64,000 nt of DNA from Haematococcus lacustris (GCA_030144725.1 JASKMD010000018.1:5044829-5108828), one strand, 5' to 3'. Shown: positions 23,609-42,624, numbered from the stretch's first letter. Translations and numbers: made by a program. The notes: generated by a model from the sequence alone, not told the origin.

Positions 23609-24217
23609 CGCGGTTTGTTTGGTTGCAATGTCAGTAACATGTCGCATCAACAACTCAATTGTTGCCAAGGTTCTTGGCTCATCGGCGGATGCGGTCGACA
23701 TGCTTGATTTAAGGCCGAGGGTGGGAGCGAGCAAAACACCTTGGTGCAAGAGGGCAGACACACAGTGTCAGTGTCCGATCACAGTGTCCAATGTCCATCT
23801 TGTCGGCACTGACGAGGTGTGAGACGCCATAGAAACAACCAGATGTCTATATACCGCTGCTTAGGGTCGTCCATCTTGCCCCTCACGACAGCCCCTCCCG
23901 CAGCCACAGCAACTGACAACATCAGCGGCGCGGTAGATGTCCTGTCGGGACCACCATGTCGTTGCGCCAGGACCATGCCTTCGCTGCTAGGTCACATCGC
24001 CACCATTCCTGGGAGGGATGGCTTTCATGGTCCCCGCATGGCCCCCGCATAGTCCACCTGGGATGCTGTGCTGCTCGTGTGCGCTGTCGGCCTCCGTCAG
24101 CGGCGTCATCGCAACATGTGCACAGGATCCAGAGATAAGGATGCACGAACCCAATGGTGGGATCGCGCCAGAATGTCCAAAGCGGGTCGAACGCGCGCTG
24201 CTTTGCTCGCTTGCATG
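23609..24217. other. Convergent intergenic region
   Basis: This region lies between the stop of the plus-strand PsbP-domain gene and the stop of the minus-strand helical protein gene. A long minus-strand open frame crosses it but is in a different frame from the exon ending at 24218, and it matches nothing I know. It presumably holds the two 3' UTRs; I found no clear TGTAA signal on either strand. Confidence 0.4.
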
Positions 24218-27859
<3,642 letters not shown>

Positions 27860-27869
27860 CTGCAAGAGG

Positions 27870-27871
<2 letters not shown>

Positions 27872-27909
<38 letters not shown>

Positions 27910-27965
27910 CAGTAGTAGCAGCAGGGCCAGGAGCAGCAGCAGGATGAGGAGCAGCAGCAGCAGGC
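27872..27965. repeat. AGC-rich microsatellite
   Basis: (AGC)n of about 12 units followed by AGT/AGC/AGGAGC interruptions, just upstream (in gene sense) of the exon starting at 27859. It reads poly-Ser, poly-Ala or poly-Leu depending on frame. Confidence 0.85.
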
Positions 27966-28275
27966 AGGGGGTCAGGCACACACACTGTGGCACCACAGGC
28001 AGGCAGCTGGGTAGGCCCCCCGTGTGGCACTGGGCATGGCGGCCCCGCCAGACCTCTACACAGTAAGGTTCGTTCTTTGAATACATCTTTAACGTTCAAG
28101 ACCAGTGCTACTTCATTCCGGAACCATTGTGGGAGCCAAGCACATGGCCGTACAGCTTATGAAACTACCTTAATGAGTTTACCTTATAAACTACCTTATG
28201 AAACTAGCTTATCAGCTTATGAACCTCAATGTGTACTGTGCAGGTGTTGACCACCCAAACCATGCAGGCCTGTCC

Positions 28276-28278
<3 letters not shown>

Positions 28279-28313
<35 letters not shown>
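28279..28313. repeat. (CTG)11 microsatellite
   Basis: A perfect run of about 11 CTG triplets in intergenic DNA, between the helical protein gene and the TnpB-like relic. Confidence 0.9.
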
Positions 28314-28317
<4 letters not shown>

Positions 28318-28613
28318 TGGGTGCTGGCCATTGTGTAACTGCTCAAGGCCCAGGAGCAGCAGCAGCTGGGAGCACAGTCATGGCCCATGGTTGGCGCCAT
28401 GTCAGCTTTAGCAGCTATTGTGATGGCATGTCTGTCATACCAGATGCCCATTTGCATATGCTGACAGGCTGTTGGGTGCAGGTCCAGGCGGTCAGAGTTG
28501 GCTAGTCAGGACGGCAAGGCAAGGCAAGTCCATGGACCATGGTGGGATGATCATCACTCCATGGATCCAAGTAGCTTGAAAAGGCCACCACCCGTCTCAA
28601 TGCACATCACGCA

Positions 28614-29090
28614 ATGGCCAAGAAGAAGCGGAACGGCATCGCTGAGACTCTTTCTCGCGTTGAGAATCTTGCTGACATGCCTGGTGGGCTACCCCACCAC
28701 GGGCTTTCCCAGCGCCACTGAGCCTCAGAGCCAGCAGCTCCAGAGCCAGGGCCCAGCACTCCCCCGCCAGCCAAGCGCAGCAAGCGCATTGAGGCTGAGC
28801 AGGCAGCTGAGCCCACCCAGCCCACTGAGGGCAAAGGCAAGGGCCAGGGCAAGGCTGCCACAGCCAAGCCAGCACCACAGCCAGGCAGGTGGCTGGACAG
28901 GGACTGCAATGCAGCGCTGAACATGCAGCGCATTGGGGAGAGCAGGTGGCGGCCACTGGAGCTGTGCTACTGGCCAGTCCAGGGAGCGTTGCCAGCCAAG
29001 GGCAAGAAGTACCCTGGCCTAGACTACAAGCGGCTGCGAGACAAGCCACCCAAGGCCCAGCAGCATCAGCAGCCTGCTGAGGCACAGTAG
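28614..29090 (+). pseudogene. TnpB/Fanzor-like C-terminal relic with one in-frame stop
   Basis: A single frame runs from ATG 28614 (MAKKKRNGIAETLSRVENLA) to TAG 29088, broken only by TGA at 28719-28721. After the stop come a Pro/Lys-rich linker (AKRSKRIEAEQAAEPTQP), then GRWLDRDCNAALNMQRIG and RWRPLELCYWP, and a basic tail (YKRLRDKPPKAQ). DRDxNAAxNM matches the third RuvC motif (catalytic Asp) of TnpB and eukaryotic Fanzor proteins, and the following PxELCYW block is typical of the copies scattered through volvocalean genomes. The zinc-ribbon cysteines and RuvC motifs I and II are absent, so it cannot be an active nuclease; it is a relic or a short non-autonomous family member. The flank at 28531-28598 is shared, inverted, with 58339-58370. 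Confidence 0.65.
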
Positions 29091-30057
29091 TGTGTGACCC
29101 CCTTTGTTGAGCTGTCATCAGCTTACAATCACCGCATGTTTTTCATGCCAAATCTACACAATAGCCCTCAGGGGTCAGGTGATAGTGTAGGTGGTCGGCA
29201 CTCATGCACCATGTCCATGTGCATTGGGTATACATACTCACACAGCCCAGTAACACCCTTTGATTCGGGCCACTAGTGGTCCCTAGTATTCACGCTAGTG
29301 GTACCTGGTGGCCACCACTGGTCCGGCTCAAGTGGAGGCCCTAGTGAGGGACAAAGGGGCTGTTGCGCGCAGGGTGAAGGAGGTGCTGGTGGGGGTGGTC
29401 TGAGGGTGGTTGGGGATGAGGTTCAGACAAAGAACAGACAACCAGTTATCAACTGAGAGTGAGGGTGTGCCTCTAGCAGTGCATGACACCTGGGTTATGT
29501 TTCTGTTGAGAGCGCCTAAGGGGTCAAGAAGAAGAAGCAGTGAAAGGAGCATTCTTTGCTTTGGAGGTGTGTTGAGCTGCGACGGCTACCTGACCAACAC
29601 CCTGGCTGGCATGAGAAGGAGTGAAGGTTGCTAAAAAACCCACTTGGGTACAGGCACTGGCTTTGACCTCATGCGGGCTAACCTTGGCTCATTGTGTACG
29701 CGTCTTTGAAGCGCTGCTCCAATGAGTGCGCCACGTGACGTGAGCGGAGCGTTATCCCGGACGAAAACCCCGCCTTGATGTTTTGCCCGATCTTCGCGCA
29801 TGGCACTGGCGTAGACGCAGGCCTTAGCATCATTTTCACTACTAGATGTAAGGCAAGGTAAATATCAAGGGAAGGCAAAAGTCAACCGTCCAACTGCATC
29901 GCGCCGCATCAGCAGCAAATGATGTAGTACGGTGCAGCACCGCTTAGATAGCGTATTAGCTGCCTCTATGCGATGCAACTAGCTGTGGAGCTTTCAGCCC
30001 CGGGCCACGCAGCTCAGTACCAACCCGCAGTCGAGCTTATAGTGCTAGGGCAGCAAC
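29091..30057. other. Intergenic region upstream of the mitoferrin-like gene
   Basis: No gene is supported. Short CACTAGTGG/CACTAGTGGTCC palindromic motifs recur near 29270-29345. The last few hundred bases presumably hold the promoter and 5' UTR of the carrier gene starting at 30058. Confidence 0.4.
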
Positions 30058-33876
<3,819 letters not shown>

Positions 33877-36335
33877 CGCGGCACCAGGGCGCGGGAGAGC
33901 TCAGCCGCCAACGCCAACAAATGAAGCGGAGGCTCGCACCAAGCGTAGTTGGTGCCACAGCAGCTGACGGTTGCACGTGCTGACTCCTGCAGGCCCAGGT
34001 TCAAATGTCGCCGAGAAGTCGAGACGCAAGGCTCGCTAGTGTTCCCTTGCTTCGTTCTATTCATACCCCACTGGCACTAGGAGCGTCTCGAGTCATAATG
34101 CTGGTACGATGGCAGCAGAGCACGGGCAGTCACAGTTTCTGTCCACACCGTCAGTCTTCACCGTCACCGTGAGGCTGCAGCGGCCAGTTGGCGTAGTCTA
34201 GGATGTCTAGGAGTTGAATGTCTGGGCCCAGCCCAGAACACCACCTCAGAACACCATCACCAGTTCAGATCTTTCACCTACATGAACCCACATAGACGGG
34301 GTGGTTGAAACATCTGAATGTATTCGCTTCCGCCGAATACATCATTTGGGTTGGCGCACACTAATGTACGTCGGACATTTTCCCCCGGGTCATCGAAACC
34401 TGTCGATTTTTGTAAATTCGATGGGGTCATCGAAATAGGATCGATTGCGATCGAAGGCGGTCGAAGCTGACCGAAATATGTTGGGTGGGCGCCAGAGACT
34501 TTCCCAGGGTCATCGAAACCTGTCGATTGTAGCAAAATAGCGAAATAGGATCGAAGCTGGTTGAAAGCTTCCGAGCAATCGATGAGCCTAGACATCATAA
34601 CCAAAGTGCCTCTGACATTTATTCTCTCCACGACGCTCACTAGCACAGGGCCCCCACAGCCTGATGTCACATGTACACTGTTCCTATTAGTAATTGTTAG
34701 CCTGGCTTTGCCTAACATGGGATAGCTGAACAATAAACCGAATGCTGACCAGAATGCTGACCATGTCCATGTCATGTTCAAGCCATGCCCTGCCACCATA
34801 ACCATGGTGACCTAACTAATTCAACAACGCCCTAGCAGTCACGTGCATGCAATGTCCATTCTATGCTCATCCGTACTAGCACAATGCATGCTGCCCTGCC
34901 TAAGCCCTAACCCTAGCTGACAAAGACTCCCTCCTTGTAGCCCTCCTTGTGGATGGTGGCCAGGCTGCGGCTGTCTGCCTCTGACCTGTCCCACTTGCCC
35001 TTGCACAAGTGGAAGTGCTTAGTCTTAGACCAATCAGGCAGGATAAAACCCTGCGCTTGATGAACGCCAGCTGGACTACCTCATAGCTGTGGCCTTGTTG
35101 TGCCCACCGAAGTATCACCGGGTTACACCCCCCCCTCCTCCACTGTGTCCTCCACTGTGTCGCACCCGCTGGACTTATAGGGAAGATGATGATTGTATTC
35201 AGTGATTGTAGCAGTCTCACTCAGTGTGACATTGAGATGCCTAAGATGACGTCAAGAAGAGTTGGTGGTATGCCCCCCATTCAGCCCGTTTTCAACTACC
35301 AAGAGGTTGAGCCATGGTAACGGGACCGACCCCTGTAGCTCTGCACTCACTGCGCCAACATTGTTGATTTGTGATGTTGAGCACCCAACCAGCTACCTAC
35401 CACCACCTCATAGAGATAGTATCTAGTCAGTAGGTGTATTGCCTTGGCTTGTTCCAACATCTCTGCATGCAAAGCAACAGACATGTCATCCTGTCATCCA
35501 TTCCCCTCGCGTTACCTCTCCTCCCCATCACCTCCCAGCCCCTAAACCTCCACCACCTGCCAGCACCAGCCGTAGCCTCTTCCCTGGGACTTAAAGCGGG
35601 AGGGCTGGGAGGGGGTGGACTGGGGTGTGGGACTCCCACTGGAAGGTGGAAGGCTGGGACGTTAAGCGAAGATAGTAGGTAGCAAGGGCCTGGGGAGGGG
35701 GCAAGAGGAAGGGCTGGGAGGGGGTGGGCCGACTCATTGACGTGGGCTCCTCCACAGATGGGTGGGTGGGGAGCGGGCATGGTGGGTTGCTGCATGTCGC
35801 TGCTGCGAAATTGCCGGAGTGACATGGTGTCACTCTAGAGTCTAGACCTATCAAACTGGTAAGGACACGGGCCGTCGTACGCTGACAGGGCATGGCTTAG
35901 TCCATGATCTTAGTCCCATCAGGTACCTGGGCGAATACTACCTAATACACTCTTCAGCTGCTCTTCCAGCGTTGCTCAGCGTGGTTTTGGCTGCGTCATC
36001 ACAGTCGGCGAGAGAGCTTACATTGAAGAATTCAACATCCACACAAACTAGAGTCAATGCCAAGCATAGCTACAAGTCTCACTAGAGCATTGGACCGCAA
36101 TCCAGCAACATCACCCAGCCACAATTTCATGTTTCAGTGTGAAGCAATGCTTTACGACCATGCGATTAGGTGGATGGACTAGGTGGATGCAAGTGTTGGT
36201 AGAACAGCATAATCACAACTTCGTGCACAAGAACATGTTTGCTAGCTTCAGATATCACCCTGCCGAGAACAACACTTCCCGCCGCATATGTCAGCAACGC
36301 CTCACTAGTGCGGAAAGCATACCAGTTGCATCTTC
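33877..36335. other. Intergenic region between the carrier gene and the tandem gene array
   Basis: No gene is supported. A ~120-bp diverged tandem duplication (about 34375-34560) is rich in GATCGA/TCGAAG and shares GGGTCATCGAAACCTGTCGA; it makes a minus-strand ORF (34278-34805) look repetitive. A minus-strand peptide-like stretch near 34920-35060 (KTKHFHLCKGKWDRSEADSR) may be an old exon. At 35590-35730 a GGGCTGGGAGGGGGTGG block is duplicated. On the minus strand a TGTAA (plus 36018-36022) lies ~320 bp downstream of the first array gene and could be its poly(A) signal. Confidence 0.4.
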
Positions 36336-37598
36336 TTAACGACCAGTAGCCACGGCCTGGGCCAAGGCGTCAGCCCTAGCATTACCTCCGTTTGCTGATG
36401 CCTGCACCGACCAAAGCACACCACAAGGACACACCTTGCAGCAGCTCGCAAAATATCTAGGGTTCTTCACCGTTGCAATCACCAACCAGGCATGGCAAGG
36501 TATGGCAGCCATTTGTCCGTGCAAGGGTGTGGGTGCATGGCAGCTGTTGACCTGCCTGAAAGAGCTGGATGATGGGCGCACCTGAGAAAACGCCTGGGCC
36601 AGAGAGGTTGCTCCGCCCTGTGAGGCGGCCTGGGCCAGGGAGTTGGCTGTGGCTGAGCCGCCGCTGGCAGTGGCGCTGGCCAGGGCCTGCAACACCCAGG
36701 GAGAGCAGCAGCTGGTCATGAGGACCAACAGCGGAGAGGCGTGCTCATGGCTAAAAGCACATGCCCGGCAGCCATGCCAGGCTGGCGGTTAGTGGTGTGA
36801 ACCAATAATACCTTGCCCATCAACAACCAACAACAGCCAACATGCCCAGTCAGCAAGCAGTGCGTTATGGTGAGGACGACATGAGGCACATAATATCACC
36901 GATGGCAGTGGTGCCGCAGACCTTACCTGGGCAAAGGCATTGGACTGCCCTGATGCTTGGGCTTGGGCTGCTGCCTGGGCCAGCGCTGTGCCGGCAGCCC
37001 TGCTGTTGCCAGACGCTGAGGCCTGGGCCAGGGCCTGGACCAAGCAGAGCAAGGTAGCTGAGTGAGCTCAAGGCAGGGAAAGCACGACGGCCTGATCAGA
37101 CAGGCATGCCTAGGCACCAGCGCACATTGGCGGCGGCAGCTCCTTGGCCACTGGCCACCGCCTGAGCGAAGGCGCTTGCTGCGGCGTTCGCGTTGCCAGA
37201 AGCCTGCGATCGCGAAGGCAGGGCGCGGATGGAGAGGGGAGGACGTGGCTGGCCATCAAAGCCGGGTCCAAGGCGGCTCGTCAGACGACCTGACCCCATC
37301 AGACTCGCGCAATCACTGATCGCGTCCCTGGCGGTGATTGTGGCCCCGATGGTTGTACACTTCGGCGTCAACTAGGCTACCGGTAATCTTGTACTCACTA
37401 AGGCTTGCGCCACCGCCTCTGCGGATGCGCTGGCCTGCTTCAAGGTGCGCCCTGCAAATGTCCGTACCAGCGATGGCATCGGTGCTCTCCGGTACCTGCG
37501 ATGAAGACACTGCATTGCTACCGCGCACCTTGGGCCACGACAGCGAGCAGCAGCACCATGCCCACAAGGGACATCCCAGTGAATTGACGAGAGGCCAT
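36336..37598 (-). CDS. Secreted Ala/Gln/Ser/Gly-rich repeat protein, array copy 1
   Basis: Function unknown. Six exons: 37598-37529, 37451-37399, 37203-37126, 37034-36927, 36686-36582 and 36401-36336 total 480 bp, or 159 residues plus TAA. Exon 1 is a signal peptide (MASRQFTG then a hydrophobic MSLVGMVLLLAVVAQG core). The mature part contains no Cys and almost no aromatic residues. Exons 3 to 6 encode modules such as ASGNANAAASAFAQAVASGQ, ALAQASASGNSRAAGTALAQ, ALASATASGGSATANSLAQA and ASANGGNARADALAQAVATG. Exons 3, 4 and 5 start and end in phase 0, so each could be duplicated or lost without breaking the frame. Donors are GTGAGT, GTAAGG or GTGCGC. Composition resembles silk-like or structural matrix proteins; a role in the algal wall or cyst coat is inference only. 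It could also be a non-structural secreted peptide. Confidence 0.78.
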
Positions 37599-38010
37599 TT
37601 GTGGGATTAGCGCGAAAGTTGTCAAACAATGCTGATGGTTGAGGGTGCCGATATGGGCTGCTGTGCGTCGGCTGAGACTGTGAAGCGATGATAGCTTTGT
37701 TCTCACTCCCTCACTTTTAGCTGGAATCTGGGGAGCTGCCAATGGGCACGCAGTCTCTTCAGAGCTGCCCGCGGCATCCTCCGAGCTGCGCGCTTCTGGC
37801 GCTTGCAAGCGTCTCCTAAATCCCTGCCGCGAAGGTGGCCATGTGGCCGCAATGCGCCTACTGGATAGCTGCCAAGGGGTGCCCACAGCTGATCGATACA
37901 ATACAGCGATACAGAGGCTACATGTCACGCGGGAAAGGAGCAGCAAGGAGCAGCGCAGCCAGTCCCGCAGCCTGTCCTTGATGGCTGGGCGGGACGGCGA
38001 CGGCGGAAAG

Positions 38011-38150
38011 TCAGGGCCTCCCAACTTTGATGTTCTTGCATGTGAAACCGGCACGTGCGACCAACTGCTCCGGGAACAGGCCGATGGCTTTAGCCCCGCA
38101 CGGCATGGCTTTAGCGCGGACTCTAGCTGTGGTAACAGCCAGCAGCTGCT
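38011..38150 (+). mobile_element. Solo terminus of the hAT-like element family in array unit 1
   Basis: The 15-base end TCAGGGCCTCCCAAC starts at 38011 and is followed by ~125 bp clearly related to the left end of the transposon at 46464-46600 (shared GCCGATGGCTTTAGCCCCGC). No opposite end was found. It lies in a ~390-bp stretch (37887-38275) present only in unit 1, which ends in an AT-rich palindromic tract around 38190-38260. Confidence 0.7.
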
Positions 38151-38521
38151 TGGAAGGCACCCACGCAACTTGCCGGCCGGCACTTGTATTTTTAAATACG
38201 ATACGTGTATTTTAGTATTATACAAAAAATACGTATCCGTATCGATACACGTATCTTGTATTACCCATCACTGACTACCACTACTCTCACATACCACTGA
38301 TATCACAGTAAGCCAAGTTGAGCTAGGTGGTCGTACCTGGTTGTGCAGCAGCACAGCTAGCTTGGCTCAGCTATGCGACACTGCTTCCTGAAAACTTAAA
38401 ATACCCCCATCAAACCCAAGACCATCAGCCTCATACCTACTCCTATCAATGCTCAACGGCTGAGCGCCCACTGCAAGGACATCAATACAGATGCCAGAAA
38501 GACAGCTCTAGGACCGCGGCA

Positions 38522-38998
38522 TCCCAGCCCTGCCCCACCCCCTCCCAGCCTTGCGTTGCCCCTCCCCTCCCTGCCCAGCCCTGCCCCACCCCCTCCCAGC
38601 CCTGCCCCACCCCATCCCATCCCTGCCCCACCCACTCCCAGCCTTGCGTTGCCCCTCCCCTCCCTGCCCAACCCTGCCCACCCCCTCCCAGCCCTGCCCC
38701 ACCCCATCCCAGCCTTGCGTTACCCCTCCCCTCCCTGCCCCTCCCTGCCCCACCCCCTCCCAGCCCTGCCCCACCCCCTCCCAGCCCTGCCCCACCCTCT
38801 CCCAGGCTTGCGTTGCCTCTCCCCTCCCTGCCCAGCCCTGCCTCACCCCCTCCCAGCCCTGCCCCACCCAATCCCAGCCCTGTCCCACCCCAACCCAGCC
38901 CTGCCCCACCCCACCCCCTCCCAGCCTTGCCCCACCCCATCCCAGCCTTGCGTTGCCCCTCCCTGCCTTGCCCTGCCTTGCCCTGCCCTGCCCTGCTT
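38522..38998. repeat. ~20-bp CCCAGCCCTGCCCCACCCCCT minisatellite, array unit 1
   Basis: Degenerate units with GCCTTGCGTTGCCCCTCCC variants in a higher-order pattern. It lies ~0.9-1.4 kb upstream of copy 1. The Pro/Cys-rich plus ORF and Gly/Trp-rich minus ORFs that cross it are repeat artefacts. Confidence 0.9.
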
Positions 38999-40167
38999 GT
39001 AGGTGTGTGGCAGTGCAGGCTGCAGGTAGCAGCAAGCTGAAGGTGTGCTTCAGTGCATGAGCAGCAGCAGCAGCAGGCTGCAGTGCATGTGTTACAGTGC
39101 ATGAGCAGCAGCAGGCTGTAGTGCATGAGCAACAGTGCTAGGACAGCAACATGTTCGGTGTGTGTCCGGTTGCATGCAAGCTCATGTCAAGGCATAGATC
39201 AGGCATGGTCTGCGGTGGTCTTGGTAGCTCCATGCAAATAAAGGCATGCAAATTGCGGTTGTTCAACCATGCCATTGCTTGTGTAGCCGCATATGGACAC
39301 CACATTGGTTGTGTGAGACATTTCCCCCGGTGATGGGCAATTGCAACTCGAATACTCAGGTCTACAATAGACCTAGCGTCCTAGACCGTGCCAGTTGCAG
39401 CGTCGATGTAATACCGCGTGGTGCCATATGGTTGGATTTGGTGTGGATCACTGCCAGGCCTGCACTTGCTAAGCATGACCGTGATGCATACATGCAAAGG
39501 GGGTATGTAGCAGGTTGCTACCACGTTTGCAGCATTAGCGCATCACCACGTGGTGATGTTGTCCAAACAAGGGGCATGTGGCGCACCACACCCTAGGCTG
39601 TGGCTGGATCTGGTGAGCCTCCACTGTAGGTACCATCCGTTATCGCGGACAGTGCAACACTGCGCAGGGATGGCCTTCCAAGCCAGTTGTCGACGTTTTT
39701 GGGACACATTTGTGGCTGAATTGCGGCCATGTGTGACCGGGAGACTTAACTGGAACATCGGCCAAGGATCTTAAACTTGTGAGGATATGGAAAGTTGGCA
39801 ACCAACATCACGGCGAGATGCAGAGAACTGGAATACATGCTACGACCAGCTATGAACAGCTACAATCAATAGAGCACTAGACCGCAACCCAACGACACCA
39901 GCCAGCAGCACCTGCGTGGTTCTGCGTGATGCAATGTATTGACAACGATGAGATCAGATGAATGCAAGTGTGTAGTAGAGCAGCCACAGTGAAGTGTTTA
40001 TGGCAGTGAGAGCAGCCTCAGCCTAGTATCAACTTAGTACAGAAGAAAACGATTGCAACTGGCTCCAGATTGGACGCGGCAGCCCCCATATCAGCTTCCC
40101 CAACACAGCACCTCCACTTATGCCAGCAGCGCCTCACTAGCGCGGCAAGCGCACCACTCGCATCTTC

Positions 40168-41430
40168 TTAACGACCAGTAGCCACGGCCTGGGCCAAGGC
40201 GTCAGCCCTAGCACTGCCCCCGTTCGCTGACGCCTGCACCGACCAAAGCACACCACAAGGACACACTTTGCAGCAGCTCGCAAAATATCTAGGGTTCTTC
40301 ACCGTTGCAATCACCAACCAGGCATGGCAAGGTATGGCAGCCATTTGTCCGTGCAAGGGTGTGGGTGCATGGCAGCTGTTGACCTGCCTGAAAGAGCTGG
40401 ATGATGGGCGCACCTGAGAAAACGCCTGGGCCAGAGAGGTTGCTCCGCCCTGTGAGGCGGCCTGGGCCAGGGAGTTGGCTGTGGCTGAGCCGCCGCTGGC
40501 AGTGGCGCTGGCCAGGGCCTGCAACACCCAGGGAGAGCAGCAGCTGGTCATGAGGACCAACAGCGGAGAGGCGTGCTCATGGCTAAAAGCACATGCCCGG
40601 CAGCCATGCCAGGCTGGCGGTTAGTGGTGTGAACCAATAATACCTTGCCCATCAACAACCAACAACAGCCAACATGCCCAATCAGCAAGCAGTGCGTTAT
40701 GGTGAGGACGACATAAGGCACATAATATTACCGATGGCAGTGGTGCCGCAGACCTTACCTGGGCAAAGGCATTGGACTGCCCTGATGCTTGGGCTTGGGC
40801 TGCTGCCTGGGCCAGCGCTGTGCCGGCAGCCCTGCTGTTGCCAGACGCTGAGGCCTGGGCCAGGGCCTGGACCAAGCAGAGCAAGGTAGCTGAGTGAGCT
40901 CAAGGCAGGGAAAGCACGACGGCCTGATCAGACAGGCATGCCTAGGCACCAGCGCACATTGGCGGCGGCAGCTCCTTGGCCACTGGCCACCGCCTGAGCG
41001 AAGGCGCTTGCTGCGGCGTTCGCGTTGCCAGAAGCCTGCGATCGCAAAGGCAGGGCGCGGATGGAGAGGGGAGGACGTGGCTGGCCATGAAAGCCGGGTC
41101 CAAGGCGGCTCGTCAGACGACCTAACCCCATCAGACTCGCGCAATCACTGATCGCGTCCCTGGCGGTGATTGTGGCCCCGATGGTTGTACACTTCGGCGT
41201 CAACTAGGCTACCGGTAATCTTGTACTCACTAAGGCTTGCGCCACCGCCTCTGCGGATGCGCTGGCCTGCTTCAAGGTGCGCCCTGCAAATGTCCGTACC
41301 AGCGATGGCATCGGTGCTCTCCGGTACCTGCGATGAAGACACTGCATTGCTACCGCGCACCTTGGGCCACGACAGCGAGCAGCAGCACCATGCCCACAAG
41401 GGACATCCCAGTGAATTGACGAGAGGCCAT
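40168..41430 (-). CDS. Secreted Ala/Gln/Ser/Gly-rich repeat protein, array copy 2
   Basis: Same six-exon layout as copy 1 at a constant offset of 3832 bp (exon 1 at 41430-41361, last exon at 40233-40168). Signal peptide, splice sites, phases and stop are intact. In the last exon the residue after ANGG is Ser (ASANGGSARADALAQ), where copy 1 has Asn. The remaining differences I noticed lie in introns. Shares its 5' region with copies 1, 3 and 4. Confidence 0.77.
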
Positions 41431-42028
41431 TTGTGGGATTAGCGCGAAAGTTGTCAAACAATGCTGATGGTTGAGGGTGCCGATATGGGCTGCTGTGCGT
41501 CGGCTGAGACTGTGAAGCGATGATAGCTTTGTTCTCACTCCCTCACTTTTAGCTGGAATCTGGGGAGCTGCCAATGGGCACGCAGTCTCTTCAGAGCTGC
41601 CCGCGGCATCCTCCGAGCTGCGCGCTTGTGGCGCTTGCAAGCGTCTCCTAAATCCCTGCCGCGAAGGTGGCCATGTGGCCGCAATGCGCCTACTGGATAG
41701 CTGCCAAGGGGTGCCCACAGCTGACGCCCAGCCAGCTAATGCACGGTGGGGGCATTAAGTACTATTCCATTTCACTGTCTGTACTACCACTACTCTCACA
41801 TACCACTGATATCACAGTAAGCCAAGTTGAGCTAGGTGGTCGTACCTGGTTGTGCAGCAGCACAGCTAGCTTGGCTCAGCTATGCGACTCTGCTTCCTGA
41901 AAACCTAAAATACCCCCATCAAACCCAAGACCATCAGCCTCATACCTACTCCTATCAATGCTCAACGGCTGAGCGCCCACTGCAAGGACATCAATACAGA
42001 TGCCAGAAAGACAGCTCTAGGACCGCGG

Positions 42029-42624
42029 CATCCCAGCCCTGCCCCACCCCCTCCCAGCCTTGCGTTGCCCCTCCCCTCCCTGCCCAGCCCTGCCCCACCC
42101 CCTCCCAGCCCTGCCCCACCCCATCCCATCCCTGCCCCACCCGCTCCCAGCCTTGCGTTGCCCCTCCCCTCCCTGCCCAACCCTGCCCCACCCCCTCCCA
42201 GCCCTGCCCCACCCCATCCCAGCCTTGCGTTACCCCTCCCCTCCCTGCCCCTCCCTGCCCCACCCCCTCCCAGCCCTGCCCCACCCCCTCCCAGCCCTGC
42301 CCCACCCTCTCCCAGCCTTGCGTTGCCTCTCCCCTCCCTGCCCAGCCCTGCCTCACCCCCTCCCAGCCCTGCCCCACCCCCTCCCAGCCCTGCCCCACCC
42401 CATCCCAGCCTTGCGTTACCCCTCCCCTCCCTGCCCCTCCCTGCCCCACCCCCTCCCAGCCCTGCCCCACCCCCTCCCAGCCCTGCCCCACCCAATCCCA
42501 GCCCTGCCCCACCCCAACCCAGCCCTGCCCCACCCCACCCCCTCCCAGCCTTGCCCCACCCCATCCCAGCCTTGCGTTGCCCCTCCCTGCCTTGCCCTGC
42601 CTTGCCCTGCCCTGCCCTGCTTGT
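42029..42624. repeat. ~20-bp minisatellite, array unit 2 (longest allele)
   Basis: Same family as 38522-38998 but about 114 bp longer; an internal block of several units is duplicated, which accounts for the longer distance between copies 2 and 3. Confidence 0.9.

Noticed and set aside
36336..37598. Homology of the array protein to spider silk proteins
   Set aside because: The resemblance is compositional (Ala/Gln/Ser/Gly modules) without a spidroin terminal domain; common descent is not supported.
38327..39040. Pro/Cys-rich secreted-looking ORF repeated in each array unit (also 41836, 45459, 52998)
   Set aside because: It is a translation of the ~20-bp minisatellite; copy-number changes alter it freely, opposite frames are equally open, and it has no signal peptide or clear splice signals.
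39151..39333. 60-residue ORF MFGVCPVACKLMSRHRS repeated in the array units
   Set aside because: Short, with no recognisable domain, and conserved only because the whole unit is duplicated recently; there is no independent sign of coding.
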